Shown: positions 44,870 through 53,781, counted from the stretch's first letter. The stretch: 64,000 nt of DNA from Kribbella soli (GCF_004331345.1 NZ_SJJZ01000005.1:558001-622000); one strand, 5' to 3'. Made by a program: numbers and translations. Notes: generated by a model from the sequence alone, not told the origin.

Positions 44870-44965
44870 CAACCACGGGCCCAACACAACGAAACCACCT
44901 TCAGCCGTTCGGATCTGGTCAGGAATCGAGAAGCAAGCCGCAGCCTGGCTCCCTAGGTTGGAGAC

Positions 44966-45604
44966 ATGACAACTCTTCACAGTGTGGTTCTGGAAGTCGC
45001 TGACCGTGCGTCGGCAGAGCGGTTTCTCACGGATGCCTTCGGGCTGAGTGGGCAGGTGCGGGTGCGTGAGTCGAGCGCGGAAACGACTGGTTTTCGTGAC
45101 TTCACGTTGTCGTTGACGGTGGCTCAGCCGAGTACGGTGAGCAGCCTCTTCGAGACGGCGGTGGATGCCGGTGCGACGGTGGTGAAGCCGGTGACCAAGT
45201 CGCTGTGGGGGTACGGCGGTGTTGTCCAGGCGCCCGACGGCACGATCTGGAAGGTGGCGACCTCGGCGAAGAAGGACACCGGTCCGGCGACCCGCGCGAT
45301 CGACTCCGTCGTGCTGCTGCTCGGATGCGCTGATGTTGCCGTGAGCAAGAAATTCTACGTGGACCACGGGGTGGCCGTGGCGAGGAGCTTCGGGCGCAAG
45401 TACGTCGAGTTCGCCACCACAGGCCCGATCAAACTGGGACTGTACGGGCGGAAGGCCCTGGCGAAGGACGCCGGCGTACCGATCGACGGCAGCGGGTCGC
45501 ACCGGATCGCCCTGAGCGGGGACGCGGGCAACTTCGTCGACCCGGACGGATTCGTCTGGGAGCCCATGCCGGCAACGGTTGACGGAGATCTGACGAGCCG
45601 ATGA
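44966..45604 (+). CDS. glyoxalase/VOC-family protein
   Basis: A 212-residue protein with two VOC-type beta-alpha-beta-beta-beta halves: LHSVVLEVADRASAERFLTD near the start, and DSVVLLLGCADVAVSKKFYV in the second half. Metal-binding residues typical of glyoxalases are not clearly conserved. It has GTTGGAG upstream of the ATG and no operon partner. Function unknown within the family; bleomycin-type drug binding is one of several possibilities. Confidence 0.8.
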   Translation: MTTLHSVVLEVADRASAERFLTDAFGLSGQVRVRESSAETTGFRDFTLSLTVAQPSTVSSLFETAVDAGATVVKPVTKSLWGYGGVVQAPDGTIWKVATSAKKDTGPATRAIDSVVLLLGCADVAVSKKFYVDHGVAVARSFGRKYVEFATTGPIKLGLYGRKALAKDAGVPIDGSGSHRIALSGDAGNFVDPDGFVWEPMPATVDGDLTSR

Positions 45605-45617
45605 GTCGGCGGTCCGG

Positions 45618-45960
45618 CTATGGGCGCAGGATCTTGGCCATTGGTTTGCCCTTGGCCAGTTCGTCGACGAGTTTGTCGAGGTAGCGGATCTTCTGCATCA
45701 GTGGGTCTTCGATGTCTTCGACGCGTACGCCGCAGATGACTCCGGTGATCGACGACGCCTGCGGGTTGATTTGTGCCTCGGCGAAGAAGTCCTCGAAGGT
45801 CGTACCCGCCGCCAGGTGATCCTTCAACGCCGCCGGGCCGAAACCGGTCAGCCATTCGATCACCAGATCGAGTTCGGCCTTCGTGCGTCCCTTCTTTTTC
45901 GACCTTGGTCACATACAGGGGATACACAGACGCGAAAGTGACGGTAAAGATTCGGCTCAT
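45618..45960 (-). pseudogene. DUF2200 gene broken by a +1 frameshift
   Basis: On the minus strand an ATG at 45960 starts [20 protein letters not shown], the conserved DUF2200 N terminus; the other half continues in a second frame ([20 protein letters not shown], then [20 protein letters not shown]). The frames join at GAAAAAGAAGGG (about 45889-45900); removing one G restores an uninterrupted protein of about 114 residues. This is either a real pseudogene, a sequencing error in an A/G run, or programmed shifting. DUF2200 has no known function. Confidence 0.7.
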
Positions 45961-46125
45961 CTGACAAACGTAAGCCTCGCCGGACCACGGCGCGTCAGAG
46001 GCCCGCTGGCTCCTGGCGGGTGCTGACGGCCGCGGCGGCAGCTGCGAACCAGCCCACCCGACTTGCCTTGACGATCGGTTCGCCGAGTGTTGAGCGGGTG
46101 GCCCGCCCGGTGTGAGACTGCGGAG

Positions 46126-47106
46126 ATGCCTCGGGATCTCGTCGAAGTCGCATGCCGGTGGGTCGACGCGTTGGAACGGGCGGACGTACGGGCGGCGAAC
46201 GCGGTCAGCGGTCTCGTCGGATGGGATCCAGGTCCGTGGATCGCCGAGGCGTGGCGGCCAAGAGTGGATGAGCTCGCGGGTTCGGACCGGACGGTGAGCA
46301 GTGCGCGGCAGGTCAACGACCAGATGGTCCACGTCGTCCTGGTCGGCAACCGTGGACAGGCGTTCGTGAGCGTGGTGCTCGACGAGGCCGCCAAGGTCGT
46401 CGGTACGTCGGTCGACGCCGACGAGCAGGACGGACGATTCTGGGTCGTCGTGGGCTGCCCCGAGGAGCGAGAGGACGAGTTGCGCGCGTTCTACTCGATG
46501 CTCACCGATGGACGGATCGGGACAGGCGAGGGCCGGATGCGCCCTCCACGCTGGCGCGACCCGGCAAACCCGACGCAGATCCACCTCGACGTGCACGTCG
46601 CCGACCTGGAGGCCGCCGAGCACGCGGTGCTGGAGCACGGGGCGACGAAGTTGGAGGACTTCCCCGGCTGGCGCGTGTACGCCGACCCGGTCGGTCATCC
46701 GTTCTGCCTGTACCCCGGCCTCACCAAACCCACGGACCGATTCGGCACACTCGCCCGTGTGGTGATCGACTGCGCCGATCCGCTACCGCTGGCCCGGTTC
46801 TGGGGCGGCGTGCTGGACATGCCCCGTACGGTCGAAGACTCACCCGACCGGATCGTGATCGCCCGCGACGACGACCGGCTACCGATGCTCGCCCTGCAGC
46901 GCGTCCCCGACTACCAACCACCACGCTGGCCCGACCCCGAATACCCGCCCCAGATGCACTTCGACATCGGCGTCGACGACCGGATCGAGAAGGAACGCCT
47001 CGCCCTCGGGCTCGGAGGAACACGGCTACCGCCGCAGGGCGGCAGCTGCCCCGTGTACGCCGACCCGGCCGGCCACCCGTTCTGCCTTTGTTACAAGGGC
47101 GAATGA
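46126..47106 (+). CDS. two-domain VOC protein with N-terminal extension
   Basis: A 326-residue protein. About 95 N-terminal residues (VEVACRWVDALERADVRAAN) precede two glyoxalase-type modules, each closing with the family's DPxGHPFCL signature: YADPVGHPFCLYPGLT and YADPAGHPFCLCYKGE. An in-frame ATG at 46126 is chosen because the longer frame lacks conservation. Alone in its transcription unit. Enzyme or resistance role cannot be decided from sequence. Confidence 0.78.
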   Translation: MPRDLVEVACRWVDALERADVRAANAVSGLVGWDPGPWIAEAWRPRVDELAGSDRTVSSARQVNDQMVHVVLVGNRGQAFVSVVLDEAAKVVGTSVDADEQDGRFWVVVGCPEEREDELRAFYSMLTDGRIGTGEGRMRPPRWRDPANPTQIHLDVHVADLEAAEHAVLEHGATKLEDFPGWRVYADPVGHPFCLYPGLTKPTDRFGTLARVVIDCADPLPLARFWGGVLDMPRTVEDSPDRIVIARDDDRLPMLALQRVPDYQPPRWPDPEYPPQMHFDIGVDDRIEKERLALGLGGTRLPPQGGSCPVYADPAGHPFCLCYKGE

Positions 47107-47139
47107 GCCGAGCGACGGTCTTCGGCGTCGGCGGGGGTG

Positions 47140-48777
47140 TTAGTTGCGCATGTGTTTGCCGCGGGTGGGTTTTTGGGGTTGTTGCTGTTCGGGTGGGGTG
47201 CGGATGGCGCGGAGTTCGGTGGGGCGGTCGTGGTCGGGGCGGATGGCCTGGAGGCCGCCCGTGCCCGGGTCGGTGTCGCCGAGGTCGAAGTCCCAGCTGT
47301 CCTCGTTGGCGAGGCGGCTGTGCCAGCGGCCGTAGAGGCCGTAGATCGCGATGCCGATGACCATCCAGATGCCGAACTTCGTCCACGTGCTGGTCTTCAG
47401 GTTCAGCATCAGCCAAACCGTGGCGGCGAGCGACAGCAGCGGGATCAACGGGACCATCGGCACCCGGAAGCCGCGCTCCAGGTTGGGCTCCGAGCGACGC
47501 AGCGTGAGGACGCCGACCGCGCAGAACGCGAAGCAGAACAGGGCGCCGATCACCAGCAGCTCCTCGAGCTCGAGGACCTTTGGATAGAGCGTGAGCGCCA
47601 CCGCGGCGAGGCCTGCGAAGCCGGCGGCGCGGGCGGGGGAGGAGTACACGCGGCTGACCCGACCGAGGCTCTTCGGGAGCAGGCCGTCACGGCCCATGTT
47701 GAACAGCACCCGGCTCTGCGCGATGAGGACCACCATGATCACCGTCATCAACGCGAGCAACGCACCCAGGTTGACCACCTTCGCGGCCCACCCGACCCCG
47801 ACCGCGGCCATTGCTTCGGAGACCGGTGCGCCGCCGCCCAGCTTGCCGTACGGGCGCATGCCGACCAGGACGACCGCCATCGCGATGTAGAGGATCGTCA
47901 CCGCGCCCACGCCGAGCAGCATGCCCTGCGGGACGGTCTTGCGCGGGCTGCGGGCGTCCTCGGACGCGGTCGCGATCAGGTCGAAGCCGATGTAGGCGAA
48001 CACGATCGTGCTCGCGGCGGTGAAGATGCCCATGGTCCCGAACGAGCCGAACGACGAGTCCAGGATCCAGCCCAGCAACGTCGGGCTCGCGGTCGCGGGC
48101 GCGGCGCGGGCCGGCGGCACGAACGGGTGGTAGTTGTCCATGTTGATGTGGGCGGCACCGACGATCACCACCAGCAGGATCACCGCGACCTTCGCGATCA
48201 CGACGACGGTCAGCACGCGGGAGGAGAGTTTGGTGCCGGTCACGATCAGCGCGGTCAGGATCAGCAGCAGCAGCGGGGCCACGAGGTTCAATTTGGCCGA
48301 GGGACCGAAGAACTGCGCCACTCCGTCAGGCAGTGTCACTCCGAAGCCGTCCAGCGTGGCCAGGAAGTACGCCGACCAGACCCGGGCGACGATCGCCGCC
48401 GCGGTGACGAGTTCGAGCACGAGCGCCCAGCCGACCAGCCACGCCCACGCTTCGCCGAAGGTGACGTAGCTGAACGTGTACGCGCTACCGGAAACCGGGA
48501 TGGTGGACGACAGTTCGGCGTAACAGGCCGCGGCCAGCAGACAGACGATCGCGGCGATGACGAACGACAGGATCACTGCCGGTCCGGCGACATTTGCCGC
48601 CTGCACGCCGCTGATGCTGAAAATGCCGGAGCCGATCATCACGCCCAGGCCAAGTACAACCAGGTCGCGACGACCGAACAAACGCGGCAGACGGTGCCGC
48701 GCGTCCTCGACTCGAGTGAACGCCGACTCGACCGGCAGGCGCCGGCCTACGGTCTGTCCGTTCGCTGAGGGGGCCAT
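47140..48777 (-). CDS. APC-family amino acid permease
   Basis: A 545-residue transporter of the APC superfamily (cationic amino acid transporter type). Twelve or more membrane segments; the first conserved motif is VVLGLGVMIGSGIFSISG, then AELSSTIPVSGSAYTFSY and FAYIGFDLIATASEDARSP. The C terminus is a long hydrophilic, Gln/Pro-rich tail of about 50 residues. It is divergent from the recombinase gene. Substrate unknown; arginine, lysine or similar are plausible. Confidence 0.92.
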   Translation of the reverse strand: MAPSANGQTVGRRLPVESAFTRVEDARHRLPRLFGRRDLVVLGLGVMIGSGIFSISGVQAANVAGPAVILSFVIAAIVCLLAAACYAELSSTIPVSGSAYTFSYVTFGEAWAWLVGWALVLELVTAAAIVARVWSAYFLATLDGFGVTLPDGVAQFFGPSAKLNLVAPLLLLILTALIVTGTKLSSRVLTVVVIAKVAVILLVVIVGAAHINMDNYHPFVPPARAAPATASPTLLGWILDSSFGSFGTMGIFTAASTIVFAYIGFDLIATASEDARSPRKTVPQGMLLGVGAVTILYIAMAVVLVGMRPYGKLGGGAPVSEAMAAVGVGWAAKVVNLGALLALMTVIMVVLIAQSRVLFNMGRDGLLPKSLGRVSRVYSSPARAAGFAGLAAVALTLYPKVLELEELLVIGALFCFAFCAVGVLTLRRSEPNLERGFRVPMVPLIPLLSLAATVWLMLNLKTSTWTKFGIWMVIGIAIYGLYGRWHSRLANEDSWDFDLGDTDPGTGGLQAIRPDHDRPTELRAIRTPPEQQQPQKPTRGKHMRN

Positions 48778-48913
48778 GGTCAGGGGTGCCTCCGTTGCTA
48801 CTAGGGCAATCGGGCCGAACAGTAGTCGACCGTTGGGCTATCGACCAGCCCTCCTCTCCTCGGTCTCCGCGCGGTGGCTTGCGATGCAGGGCCACCTCAC
48901 GCATCGTCGAGGT

Positions 48914-49855
48914 ATGACGCCGGACGAAGTCAGCGGAAACCGTTCCTGGCCGGAAGGTTTCGCTGTGTTACTGGCTGACTACGAAAGGCATCTGACGGCG
49001 GAAAGAGACCTCAGCACTCACTCGGTGAGAGCCTACATCGGAGATGTCGCGGATTTACTCGAACATTTGATTCGGCTTGGTCACGATGATCTCGGGCAGT
49101 TGGATATCCGGAGCCTGCGGTCATGGTTGGCCAAACAGCAAAGTCTCGGGAAATCCCGCAGCACGATGGCCCGCCGGGCGACGGCCGCAAGGGTGTTCAC
49201 CGCCTGGGCGCAGCGGACCGGGCGGATCAGTACGGATCCCGGGGCGTTGCTGGCCAGTCCGAAGGCGCACAAGAGCCTCCCGGGCGTACTCGGTCAGGCC
49301 GATACCCGCGCGGTGCTCGACGCCGCAGCGGTCGCGGCGGACGACGGCAGTCCGGTCGGGCTGCGTGACCTCGCGATCATGGAACTGCTCTACGCGACCG
49401 GGATCCGGGTCGGCGAGCTGTGCGCTCTCGACGTCGACGACATCGACGACTCGCGCCGCGTCGTACGGGTCTTCGGCAAAGGGCGGAAGGAGCGGTCGGT
49501 CCCGTACGGAGTACCGGCTGGGCAGGCGGTCGAGCGGTGGCTGGTCGAGGCGCGGCCGAAGTTGGCGCGTGAAGGGAGTGGGCCTGCGGCCTTTCTCGGG
49601 GCGCGTGGCGGCCGGATCGATCAGCGGGCGGTACGGCGGATGGTGCATGAGCGGATCGCTGTCGTCGACGCACCGGATCTCGCGCCGCACGGTCTGCGCC
49701 ACACGGCGGCCACGCATCTGCTGGAAGGTGGAGCGGACCTGAGGAGCGTGCAGGAGCTCCTGGGGCACGCGTCGCTCGCGACCACCCAGGTCTACACCCA
49801 TGTCTCCACGGATCGTCTCCGTCAGGCCTACCAGCAGGCCCACCCCAGGGCATGA
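48914..49855 (+). CDS. xerC: tyrosine recombinase (XerC-like)
   Basis: A 313-residue tyrosine recombinase. The N-terminal SAM-like domain (DYERHLTAERDLSTHSVRAY) is followed by the catalytic domain with R165 (ATGIRVGEL), H259-x-x-R262 (HGLRHTAATHL), a conserved His in LGHASLATTQVY and the nucleophile Y294. Length and motifs fit XerC, which resolves chromosome dimers at dif, and the location between dprA and rpsB is conserved for xerC in actinobacteria. No dif-like sequence was recognised in the window. Confidence 0.92.
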   Translation: MTPDEVSGNRSWPEGFAVLLADYERHLTAERDLSTHSVRAYIGDVADLLEHLIRLGHDDLGQLDIRSLRSWLAKQQSLGKSRSTMARRATAARVFTAWAQRTGRISTDPGALLASPKAHKSLPGVLGQADTRAVLDAAAVAADDGSPVGLRDLAIMELLYATGIRVGELCALDVDDIDDSRRVVRVFGKGRKERSVPYGVPAGQAVERWLVEARPKLAREGSGPAAFLGARGGRIDQRAVRRMVHERIAVVDAPDLAPHGLRHTAATHLLEGGADLRSVQELLGHASLATTQVYTHVSTDRLRQAYQQAHPRA

Positions 49856-49907
49856 CACTGGCAGGGGATGCGGCGCGTGGGTGCCAGGATGCGGCAGACT
49901 GCGGGAC

Positions 49908-50387
49908 ATGCGGGTTTCGGCGAAGTCTGACTATGCGTTGCGAGCTCTGATCGAGATCACCCAGCGGTGGGTGGCCGGCGATGCTGCTGTGGTGTCGGCC
50001 GAGGAGCTGAGCCGGGCGCAGGGCATTCCGCACGGCTTCCTGCAGGGCATCCTGGCCGATCTGCGGCGCGCCGGCGTCCTGTCCAGCCAGCGTGGACAGT
50101 CGGGTGGCTGGCGGCTGGCCGTCGACCCCAACGAGATCTCCGTCGCCGACGTGATGCGCGCGGTCGACGGCCCGATCGTGAGCATCTCGGGCGTCCGGCC
50201 GGAGAGCGTCTCGTACAACGAGCACGCGGTCGTCCTGCAGCGGGTCTGGATCGCCGCCCGCGCGAGCCTCCGGGACGTACTCGAGAACACCACGCTGATC
50301 GACCTCGCCAAGAACAAGCTCCCGGCCGGCGTCGAGCGCCGCTCGCGGGACGAGGACGCCTGGCAGGCCCGGGTTCCGGGCAGCTGA
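49908..50387 (+). CDS. Rrf2-family transcriptional regulator without Fe-S cysteines
   Basis: A 159-residue Rrf2 regulator. Winged HTH: RVSAKSDYALRALIEITQRW, LSRAQGIPHGFLQGILADLR, then LSSQRGQSGGWRLAVDPNEI. The region that in NsrR/IscR holds three cysteines (here VRPESVSYNEHAVVL) has none, so it does not sense through an iron-sulfur cluster. A 30-bp palindrome follows its stop, directly upstream of the next gene, which strongly suggests that gene is a target. Confidence 0.9.
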   Translation: MRVSAKSDYALRALIEITQRWVAGDAAVVSAEELSRAQGIPHGFLQGILADLRRAGVLSSQRGQSGGWRLAVDPNEISVADVMRAVDGPIVSISGVRPESVSYNEHAVVLQRVWIAARASLRDVLENTTLIDLAKNKLPAGVERRSRDEDAWQARVPGS

Positions 50388-50396
50388 GCCCGTGTT

Positions 50397-50426
50397 ACAG
50401 TCGTGACTTATATAAGTCGCGACTGT
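50397..50426. promoter_or_regulatory. near-perfect 30-bp palindromic operator
   Basis: ACAGTCGTGACTTATATAAG plus TCGCGACTGT forms one palindrome with a single mismatched pair; the central GACTTATATAAGTC is perfect. It sits ten bases after the Rrf2 stop and thirteen before the VOC start. An AT-rich middle within a GC-rich genome marks it as functional. Confidence 0.75.
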
Positions 50427-50438
50427 AGGAGATGAGTG

Positions 50439-50837
50439 ATGCAGCAGATCAAGACGTTCCTCATGTTCGAGGGCGGCGCGGAGCAGGCGATGACCTTCTA
50501 CCTGTCGCTGTTCAAGGACGCCGAGGTCGTGTCGATGGTCAAGTACGGCGCCGACGGGCCGGGTCCCGAGGGGTCTGTGACGGTGGCCGTGTTCCGGCTG
50601 GCCGGGCAGCAGTTCATGTGCAGCGACAGCTATCAGCACCATGGCTTCACCTTCACTCCTTCGATGTCGCTGTTCGTGGACTGTGCGGACGAGGCGGAAC
50701 TCGACCGGCTGTACGGCGCGCTGGTCGAGGGCGGGGGCGCGTTGATGCCGCTGGGTGACTACGGGTTCAGCAAGAAGTTCGGGTGGGTCAACGACCGGTA
50801 CGGGGTGTCGTGGCAGTTGAACCTGCCGCACGAGTAA
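50439..50837 (+). CDS. PhnB/VOC-family protein
   Basis: A 132-residue VOC protein of the PhnB-like group (also annotated as 3-demethylubiquinone-9 methyltransferase-like). Typical sequence: IKTFLMFEGGAEQAMTFYLS, EGSVTVAVFRLAGQQFMCSD and GDYGFSKKFGWVNDRYGVSW. The start at 50439 has AGGAG seven bases upstream. Probably controlled by the palindrome and possibly by the Rrf2 protein. Enzymatic role unknown. Confidence 0.85.
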   Translation: MQQIKTFLMFEGGAEQAMTFYLSLFKDAEVVSMVKYGADGPGPEGSVTVAVFRLAGQQFMCSDSYQHHGFTFTPSMSLFVDCADEAELDRLYGALVEGGGALMPLGDYGFSKKFGWVNDRYGVSWQLNLPHE

Positions 50838-50840
50838 GGC

Positions 50841-51482
50841 TCATTCGCGTCTGATCAGCAGGCCGGCGGTGAGTGTCAGGGCTGCGGTGGCGGCGATGAC
50901 GAGCTTGGCCGCGCGCCGGTTGCTGTCCGGCGGGACCTCGGATGCCGGGTCAGGCGACAGATCAGGCGACGTGCCGCGTGGTGCTTGCCCGGCTGATCGG
51001 GTCCGTTCTTCGGTGAGTGGGAGCAGGCGGACGGGGCGGTTGGGGAGCAGGGTCAGGGGGTTGAGGTACTGCTTGCCCTGGAGCAGGCCCCAGTGCAGGC
51101 AGGATCTGGGCAGGCAGTGCGAGCCCGCGGCGGACAGGCGGCCGATGACGGTGCCGGTCTTGACGGTGGCTCCGACCGAGACCTCGGGGATGACCGGTTC
51201 ATACGTCGTACGGAGGGGGCCGGTGGTGATCGTGATGACGCCACGGCCGGCGAGTGCACCGGCGTACGTGATCGTGCCTGGGGTGGCTGCGAGGACGGGT
51301 TGGCCGGGGTGGCCGGCGAGGTCGACGCCGCGATGGCCGGGCAGCCAGGGTTTCGCGGGCAGCTCGAAGCCGCGCACGACGTCCGGGCGGGGTTGGAGCG
51401 GCCAGGCCGCGATGGCCTGCAGCGGTGGGCTGGGTGTGGGTGGCGGGGGCGGGGCGGCGAGGGGGAGCAGGGCGAGGTTCAT
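50841..51482 (-). CDS. M23-family peptidase with C-terminal membrane segment
   Basis: A 213-residue M23 domain protein; start uncertain. The LytM core shows LPGHRGVDLAGHPGQPVLAA, LRTTYEPVIPEVSVGATVKT and LHWGLLQG, giving H and D of the zinc site and the last His. The C terminus ends in one membrane segment (LVIAATAALTLTAGLLIRR), an anchor at the opposite end from usual. The ATG at 51482 lacks a clear ribosome-binding site. An M23 peptidase just upstream of rpsB is a conserved actinobacterial arrangement. Confidence 0.8.
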   Translation of the reverse strand: MNLALLPLAAPPPPPTPSPPLQAIAAWPLQPRPDVVRGFELPAKPWLPGHRGVDLAGHPGQPVLAATPGTITYAGALAGRGVITITTGPLRTTYEPVIPEVSVGATVKTGTVIGRLSAAGSHCLPRSCLHWGLLQGKQYLNPLTLLPNRPVRLLPLTEERTRSAGQAPRGTSPDLSPDPASEVPPDSNRRAAKLVIAATAALTLTAGLLIRRE

Positions 51483-51533
51483 GCCAGGGAAGATGCCGGT
51501 TTCGGGGTGGCTGTGGACCGGCGATCGCGGAAT

Positions 51534-51542
51534 TGTGGACAA
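51534..51542 (-). promoter_or_regulatory. DnaA box TTGTCCACA
   Basis: On the minus strand the sequence reads TTGTCCACA, the preferred form in high-GC actinobacteria. It lies between the M23 gene and rpsB, alone. Confidence 0.4.
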
Positions 51543-51577
51543 CCGGGGCCGGTTCGCGTCGGGTGCTGGTGGTCCCG

Positions 51578-51768
51578 TACACTTCCGGTGGCGCCCCATG
51601 TGAATGGGGCGACTACGCATGCCCGCACAAGTGCGGCGTTCCAGCGGTCCCGGAGCTGTCCGGGCGGACCGGCGCGACGGGCATCAGGAGCTGCGGATCA
51701 CCCGATCCGACGCGAGACAACCGAGTAGACCCGGACGCATCAGCCGGGTCGCCAAAGGAGACCACCTC
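51578..51768 (+). other. rpsB promoter and structured leader
   Basis: TACACT (51578-51583) is a plausible -10 element. About nine bases later CGCCCCAT-GTGA-ATGGGGCG (51592-51611) forms a perfect 8-bp hairpin with a GNRA loop, followed by two further small stems (CGCACAAGTGCG and CCGGAGCTGTCCGG). S2 leaders are known autoregulatory targets in other bacteria; whether this one is, is unknown. Confidence 0.45.
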
Positions 51769-52788
51769 ATGGCCGTCGTGACCATGAAGCAGCTGCTCGA
51801 GAGCGGCGTGCACTTCGGGCACCAGACCCGGCGCTGGAACCCCAAGATGAAGCGCTACATCCTCACCGAGCGCAACGGCATCTACATCATCGACCTGCAG
51901 CAGTCGCTGTCCTACATCGACCGCGCGTACGAGTTCGTGCGTAGCACCGTGGCGTCCGGCGGGGCGATCCTGTTCGTCGGCACCAAGAAGCAGGCCCAGG
52001 AAGCGATCGCCGAGCAGGCGACGCGCGTCGGGATGCCGTACGTGAACCAGCGCTGGCTGGGCGGCATGCTGACGAACTTCCAGACGGTGAACAAGCGGCT
52101 GCAGCGGCTCAAGGAGCTCGAGCTCATCGACTTCGACGACGTCGCCGCCTCCGGTGTCACCAAGAAGGAGCTGCTGCAGAAGCGTCGCGAGCACGACAAG
52201 CTGCTCAAGACCCTCGGCGGTATCCGCGACATGGCCCGGGTTCCGGCCGCCGTGTGGATCGTGGACACCAAGAAGGAGCACCTCGCCGTCGACGAGGCGC
52301 GCAAGCTGAAGCTGCCGATCATCGGCATCCTGGACACCAACTGCGACCCGGACGAGGTCGACTACCCGATTCCGGGGAACGACGACGCGATCCGCTCGGT
52401 CGGCCTGCTCACGCGGGTCGTCGCCGACGCCGTCGCCGACGGCCTGATGGGCCGCTCCGGCCAGGGCGCCGCCGCCGCCGGCGAGGAGCTGGGCCAGGAA
52501 GAGCCGATGGCCGCCTGGGAGCGCGAGCTGCTGGAGAGCCAGAACGGCACCGCCAAGGCCACCGAGACCGCCAAGGCCGCTGAGGCTGCCCCGGTGGCTG
52601 AGGCTGCCCCGGCTGCTGAGGTCACCGAGGCCGCTCCGGCCGCTGAGGTCACCGAGGCCGCTCCGGCCGCTGAGGTCACCGAGGCCGCTCCGGCTGCCGA
52701 GGAGGTCCTGACCGAGCCGGTCGCGACCGACGCCGAGGTCACCGAGGCGAAGAAGGACGACGACGCCCCGAAGGCCGACGAGGCCTGA
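51769..52788 (+). CDS. rpsB: 30S ribosomal protein S2 with repetitive tail
   Basis: A 339-residue S2. The core (about 1-260) is canonical: [79 protein letters not shown]. From about 265 the protein becomes an acidic Ala/Glu/Val/Thr tail with three exact copies of a nine-residue unit (AEVTEAAPA). E. coli S2 is 241 residues. AAGGAG upstream of the ATG. Followed by a terminator-type hairpin and tsf. Confidence 0.96.
   Translation: MAVVTMKQLLESGVHFGHQTRRWNPKMKRYILTERNGIYIIDLQQSLSYIDRAYEFVRSTVASGGAILFVGTKKQAQEAIAEQATRVGMPYVNQRWLGGMLTNFQTVNKRLQRLKELELIDFDDVAASGVTKKELLQKRREHDKLLKTLGGIRDMARVPAAVWIVDTKKEHLAVDEARKLKLPIIGILDTNCDPDEVDYPIPGNDDAIRSVGLLTRVVADAVADGLMGRSGQGAAAAGEELGQEEPMAAWERELLESQNGTAKATETAKAAEAAPVAEAAPAAEVTEAAPAAEVTEAAPAAEVTEAAPAAEEVLTEPVATDAEVTEAKKDDDAPKADEA
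52615..52695 (+). repeat. three tandem 27-bp repeats in rpsB
   Basis: Three head-to-tail copies of a 27-base unit beginning GCTGAGGTCACCGAGGCCGC encode AEVTEAAPA three times. Only the last base differs between copies, so the expansion is recent and could vary between strains. Confidence 0.9.
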
Positions 52789-52799
52789 CAGCCCGCTGA

Positions 52800-52826
52800 T
52801 GCCGCCCGGGTCGATCCCGGGCGGCA
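52800..52826 (+). terminator. hairpin between rpsB and tsf
   Basis: TGCCGCCCGGG (52800-52810) and CCCGGGCGGCA (52816-52826) form a perfect 11-bp stem with a TCGAT loop. In many bacteria an attenuator sits here and lowers tsf relative to rpsB. Confidence 0.75.
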
Positions 52827-52899
52827 CCAGCTGCCGCGGCCCGACCGCCGGCGCTGCCCGCCCACCCAGCCGCATCAGAACAAGACGAGAGATCGAGGA

Positions 52900-53718
52900 A
52901 TGGCGAACTACACCGCCGCTGACGTGAAGAAGCTCCGCGACGCTACCGGCGCGGGCATGATGGACGCGAAGAAGGCGCTCGAGAGCACCGACGGCGACTT
53001 CGAGAAGGCGATCGAGGAGCTGCGCATCCACGGCGCGGCCAAGGCGGCCAAGCGCGGCGCCGAGCGGTCCGCCACCAACGGCCTGGTGGCCGCGGCGGAG
53101 AACGCTCTGGTCCAGCTGAACTGCGAGACTGACTTCGTCGCCAAGAACGAGCAGTTCCAGCAGCTGGCCGCCGACATCGTCGCGCACGCTTCGGCGAGCA
53201 AGGTCGGCGACGTCGAGGGTCTGCTCAGCGAGAAGCTGACCGACGGCAAGTCGGTCGCCGAGAACATCGAGGCGCTGGCCGCGGTCATCGGCGAGAAGCT
53301 GGAGCTCGGCAAGGTGGCCGTCTTCGACGGCAAGGTCACGGCGTACATGCACAAGCGCGCCGCGGACCTGCCGGCCCAGGTCGGCGTACTGGTCGAGTTC
53401 GAGGGCGACAACGTGGAGGCCGCCCGTGGCGCCGCCATGCAGGCCGCCGCGATGCGCCCGCTGTACACCACGCGCGACGAGGTCCCGGCCGAAACGGTCG
53501 AGAACGAGAAGCGGATCGCCGAGGCGACCGCGCGCGAGGAGGGCAAGCCGGAAGGCGCCCTGCCGAAGATCGTCGAGGGCCGGGTGAACGGCTTCTTCAA
53601 GGACGTCGTGCTGCTCGAGCAGCCGTCGGTCACGGAGAACAAGAAGAGCGTGAAGGCTGTGCTCGACGCCGCCGGTGTCACCGTGAAGCGGTTCGCCCGC
53701 TTCGAGGTCGGCGCCTGA
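52900..53718 (+). CDS. tsf: elongation factor Ts
   Basis: A 272-residue EF-Ts, the nucleotide exchange factor of EF-Tu. The N-terminal domain reads [40 protein letters not shown]; the core subdomains contain [20 protein letters not shown] and [20 protein letters not shown]. The end FARFEVGA is typical. Conserved place after rpsB and before pyrH, separated by a hairpin. Confidence 0.97.
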   Translation: MANYTAADVKKLRDATGAGMMDAKKALESTDGDFEKAIEELRIHGAAKAAKRGAERSATNGLVAAAENALVQLNCETDFVAKNEQFQQLAADIVAHASASKVGDVEGLLSEKLTDGKSVAENIEALAAVIGEKLELGKVAVFDGKVTAYMHKRAADLPAQVGVLVEFEGDNVEAARGAAMQAAAMRPLYTTRDEVPAETVENEKRIAEATAREEGKPEGALPKIVEGRVNGFFKDVVLLEQPSVTENKKSVKAVLDAAGVTVKRFARFEVGA

Positions 53719-53781
53719 TCCCGCGAAGGATCTGAGCGCACGGGCATCGAAGCACAGGCAACGAACGAGGAGGCCGGAATC

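Noticed and set aside
47137-48768. 543-codon open frame on the plus strand opposite the amino acid permease
   Set aside because: Asp/Arg/His-rich shadow; the minus-strand permease has clear membrane segments and motifs.
48914-49855. Integrase of a mobile element
   Set aside because: Length, motifs and location between dprA and rpsB fit chromosomal XerC; no attachment sites or cargo were seen nearby.
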